From Methanothrix sp. (GTDB lineage: Archaea; Halobacteriota; Methanosarcinia; Methanotrichales; Methanotrichaceae), in contig JAGPMN010000012.1 of assembly GCA_018052825.1 (NCBI GenBank), positions 1 through 36,326 of the forward strand: DNA of 36,326 nucleotides, in the 5' to 3' direction. The number at the start of each line of letters is the position of its first letter. Positions within the stretch are counted from its first letter, which is position 1. Shown here in pieces: positions 36,202 to 36,326 of the stretch. The position numbers and the translations under genes are program-made. The notes below the pieces were generated by a model. That model was not told the origin of the DNA. It searched no databases and saw only the letters and a list, made by a program, of their open reading frames with translations.

Positions 36202-36326
36202 TGGACTGCACCCCTGATAGTAGACAAATAGTTAAGCAACAGTATTTAAAGCAACCTCCATTTCGAACTTCTCCGGAGATCTATAGCCAAGAGCTGAATG
36301 CAGCCTCTTCTTGTTGTACACCTTCT
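36202..36326 (-). mobile_element. IS3-family insertion sequence, right end (partial, runs off the window)
   Basis: The terminal sequence, read on the plus strand, is TGGACTGCACCCC (36202-36214), a typical IS3-family TG...CA end with a run of C. Inside it lies the C-terminus of the transposase gene. The rest of the element, the other inverted repeat and the target duplication are beyond the window. Confidence 0.75.
36232..36326 (-). CDS. IS3-family transposase OrfB, C-terminal fragment at the window edge
   Basis: The visible residues read VYNKKRLHSALGYRSPEKFE and then MEVALNTVA before a TAA (36232-36234 on the plus strand). YNxxRLHSALGYRSPxxFE is the hallmark C-terminal motif of the DDE integrase domain of IS3-family OrfB transposases. 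The start lies outside the window. The stop is about 30 bp inside the element's terminus, as usual for this family. Confidence 0.9.
   Translation of the reverse strand, partial: KVYNKKRLHSALGYRSPEKFEMEVALNTVA

Overview
The window is a methanogen chromosome segment, most like Methanothrix (Methanosaeta) or a close relative in the Methanosarcinia. Direct evidence is the split archaeal RNA polymerase genes (rpoB2/rpoB1 and rpoA1/rpoA2), the methanogen-only radical SAM enzyme Mmp10, the coenzyme F420 gene cofH, the methanofuran gene mfnA, intron-bearing and CCA-less tRNA genes, and TATA-type promoters that often give nearly leaderless starts. The genus is an inference from gene content and GC-rich coding sequence; no 16S rRNA gene is present to settle it.

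Left end (1-1060): a visibly AT-rich, probably frameshifted gene of unknown function, then three 12-bp direct repeats, then tandem tRNA-Val(GAC) and tRNA-Phe(GAA). Next come scpA and smc (overlapping, minus strand) and, divergently, mmp10 (plus strand). From 16197 down to 6941 on the minus strand lies the information-processing operon: tRNA-Lys with a short intron, rpoH, rpoB2, rpoB1, rpoA1, rpoA2, rpl30e, nusA, rps12, rps7. It ends in a strong hairpin-plus-T-run terminator that overlaps the rps7 stop codon; the fusA and tuf genes that often follow are absent here.

Middle (16285-31015): leuB and leuD; a roughly 470-bp leader region with a tiny ORF ahead of a purP-family ATP-grasp gene; a PH-domain gene; a TudS-like desulfidase gene; tRNA-Leu(CAG); a SAM methyltransferase; moeA divergent from ppsA-mfnA; a secreted protein with a duplicated Ig-like domain; two tandem TRAM proteins. 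A tightly overlapping plus-strand cluster follows: an NSUN-type RNA m5C methyltransferase, a separate PUA-like protein and cofH, then a DUF6398 protein.

Right end (31054-36326): a thiol/redox and metalloid island. On the plus strand a CVC-motif ArsR regulator with a 14-bp palindromic operator leads a COG0701 permease and a CxxC redox protein, followed by a secreted double rhodanese. Convergent on the minus strand are a thioredoxin-like gene cut by an IS3-family element, a TlpA-CcdA fusion and a low-molecular-weight-phosphatase-type arsenate reductase. The parts fit a system that moves reducing equivalents across the membrane and handles arsenic or sulfur species. It is the most interesting candidate system here, although its individual families are known.
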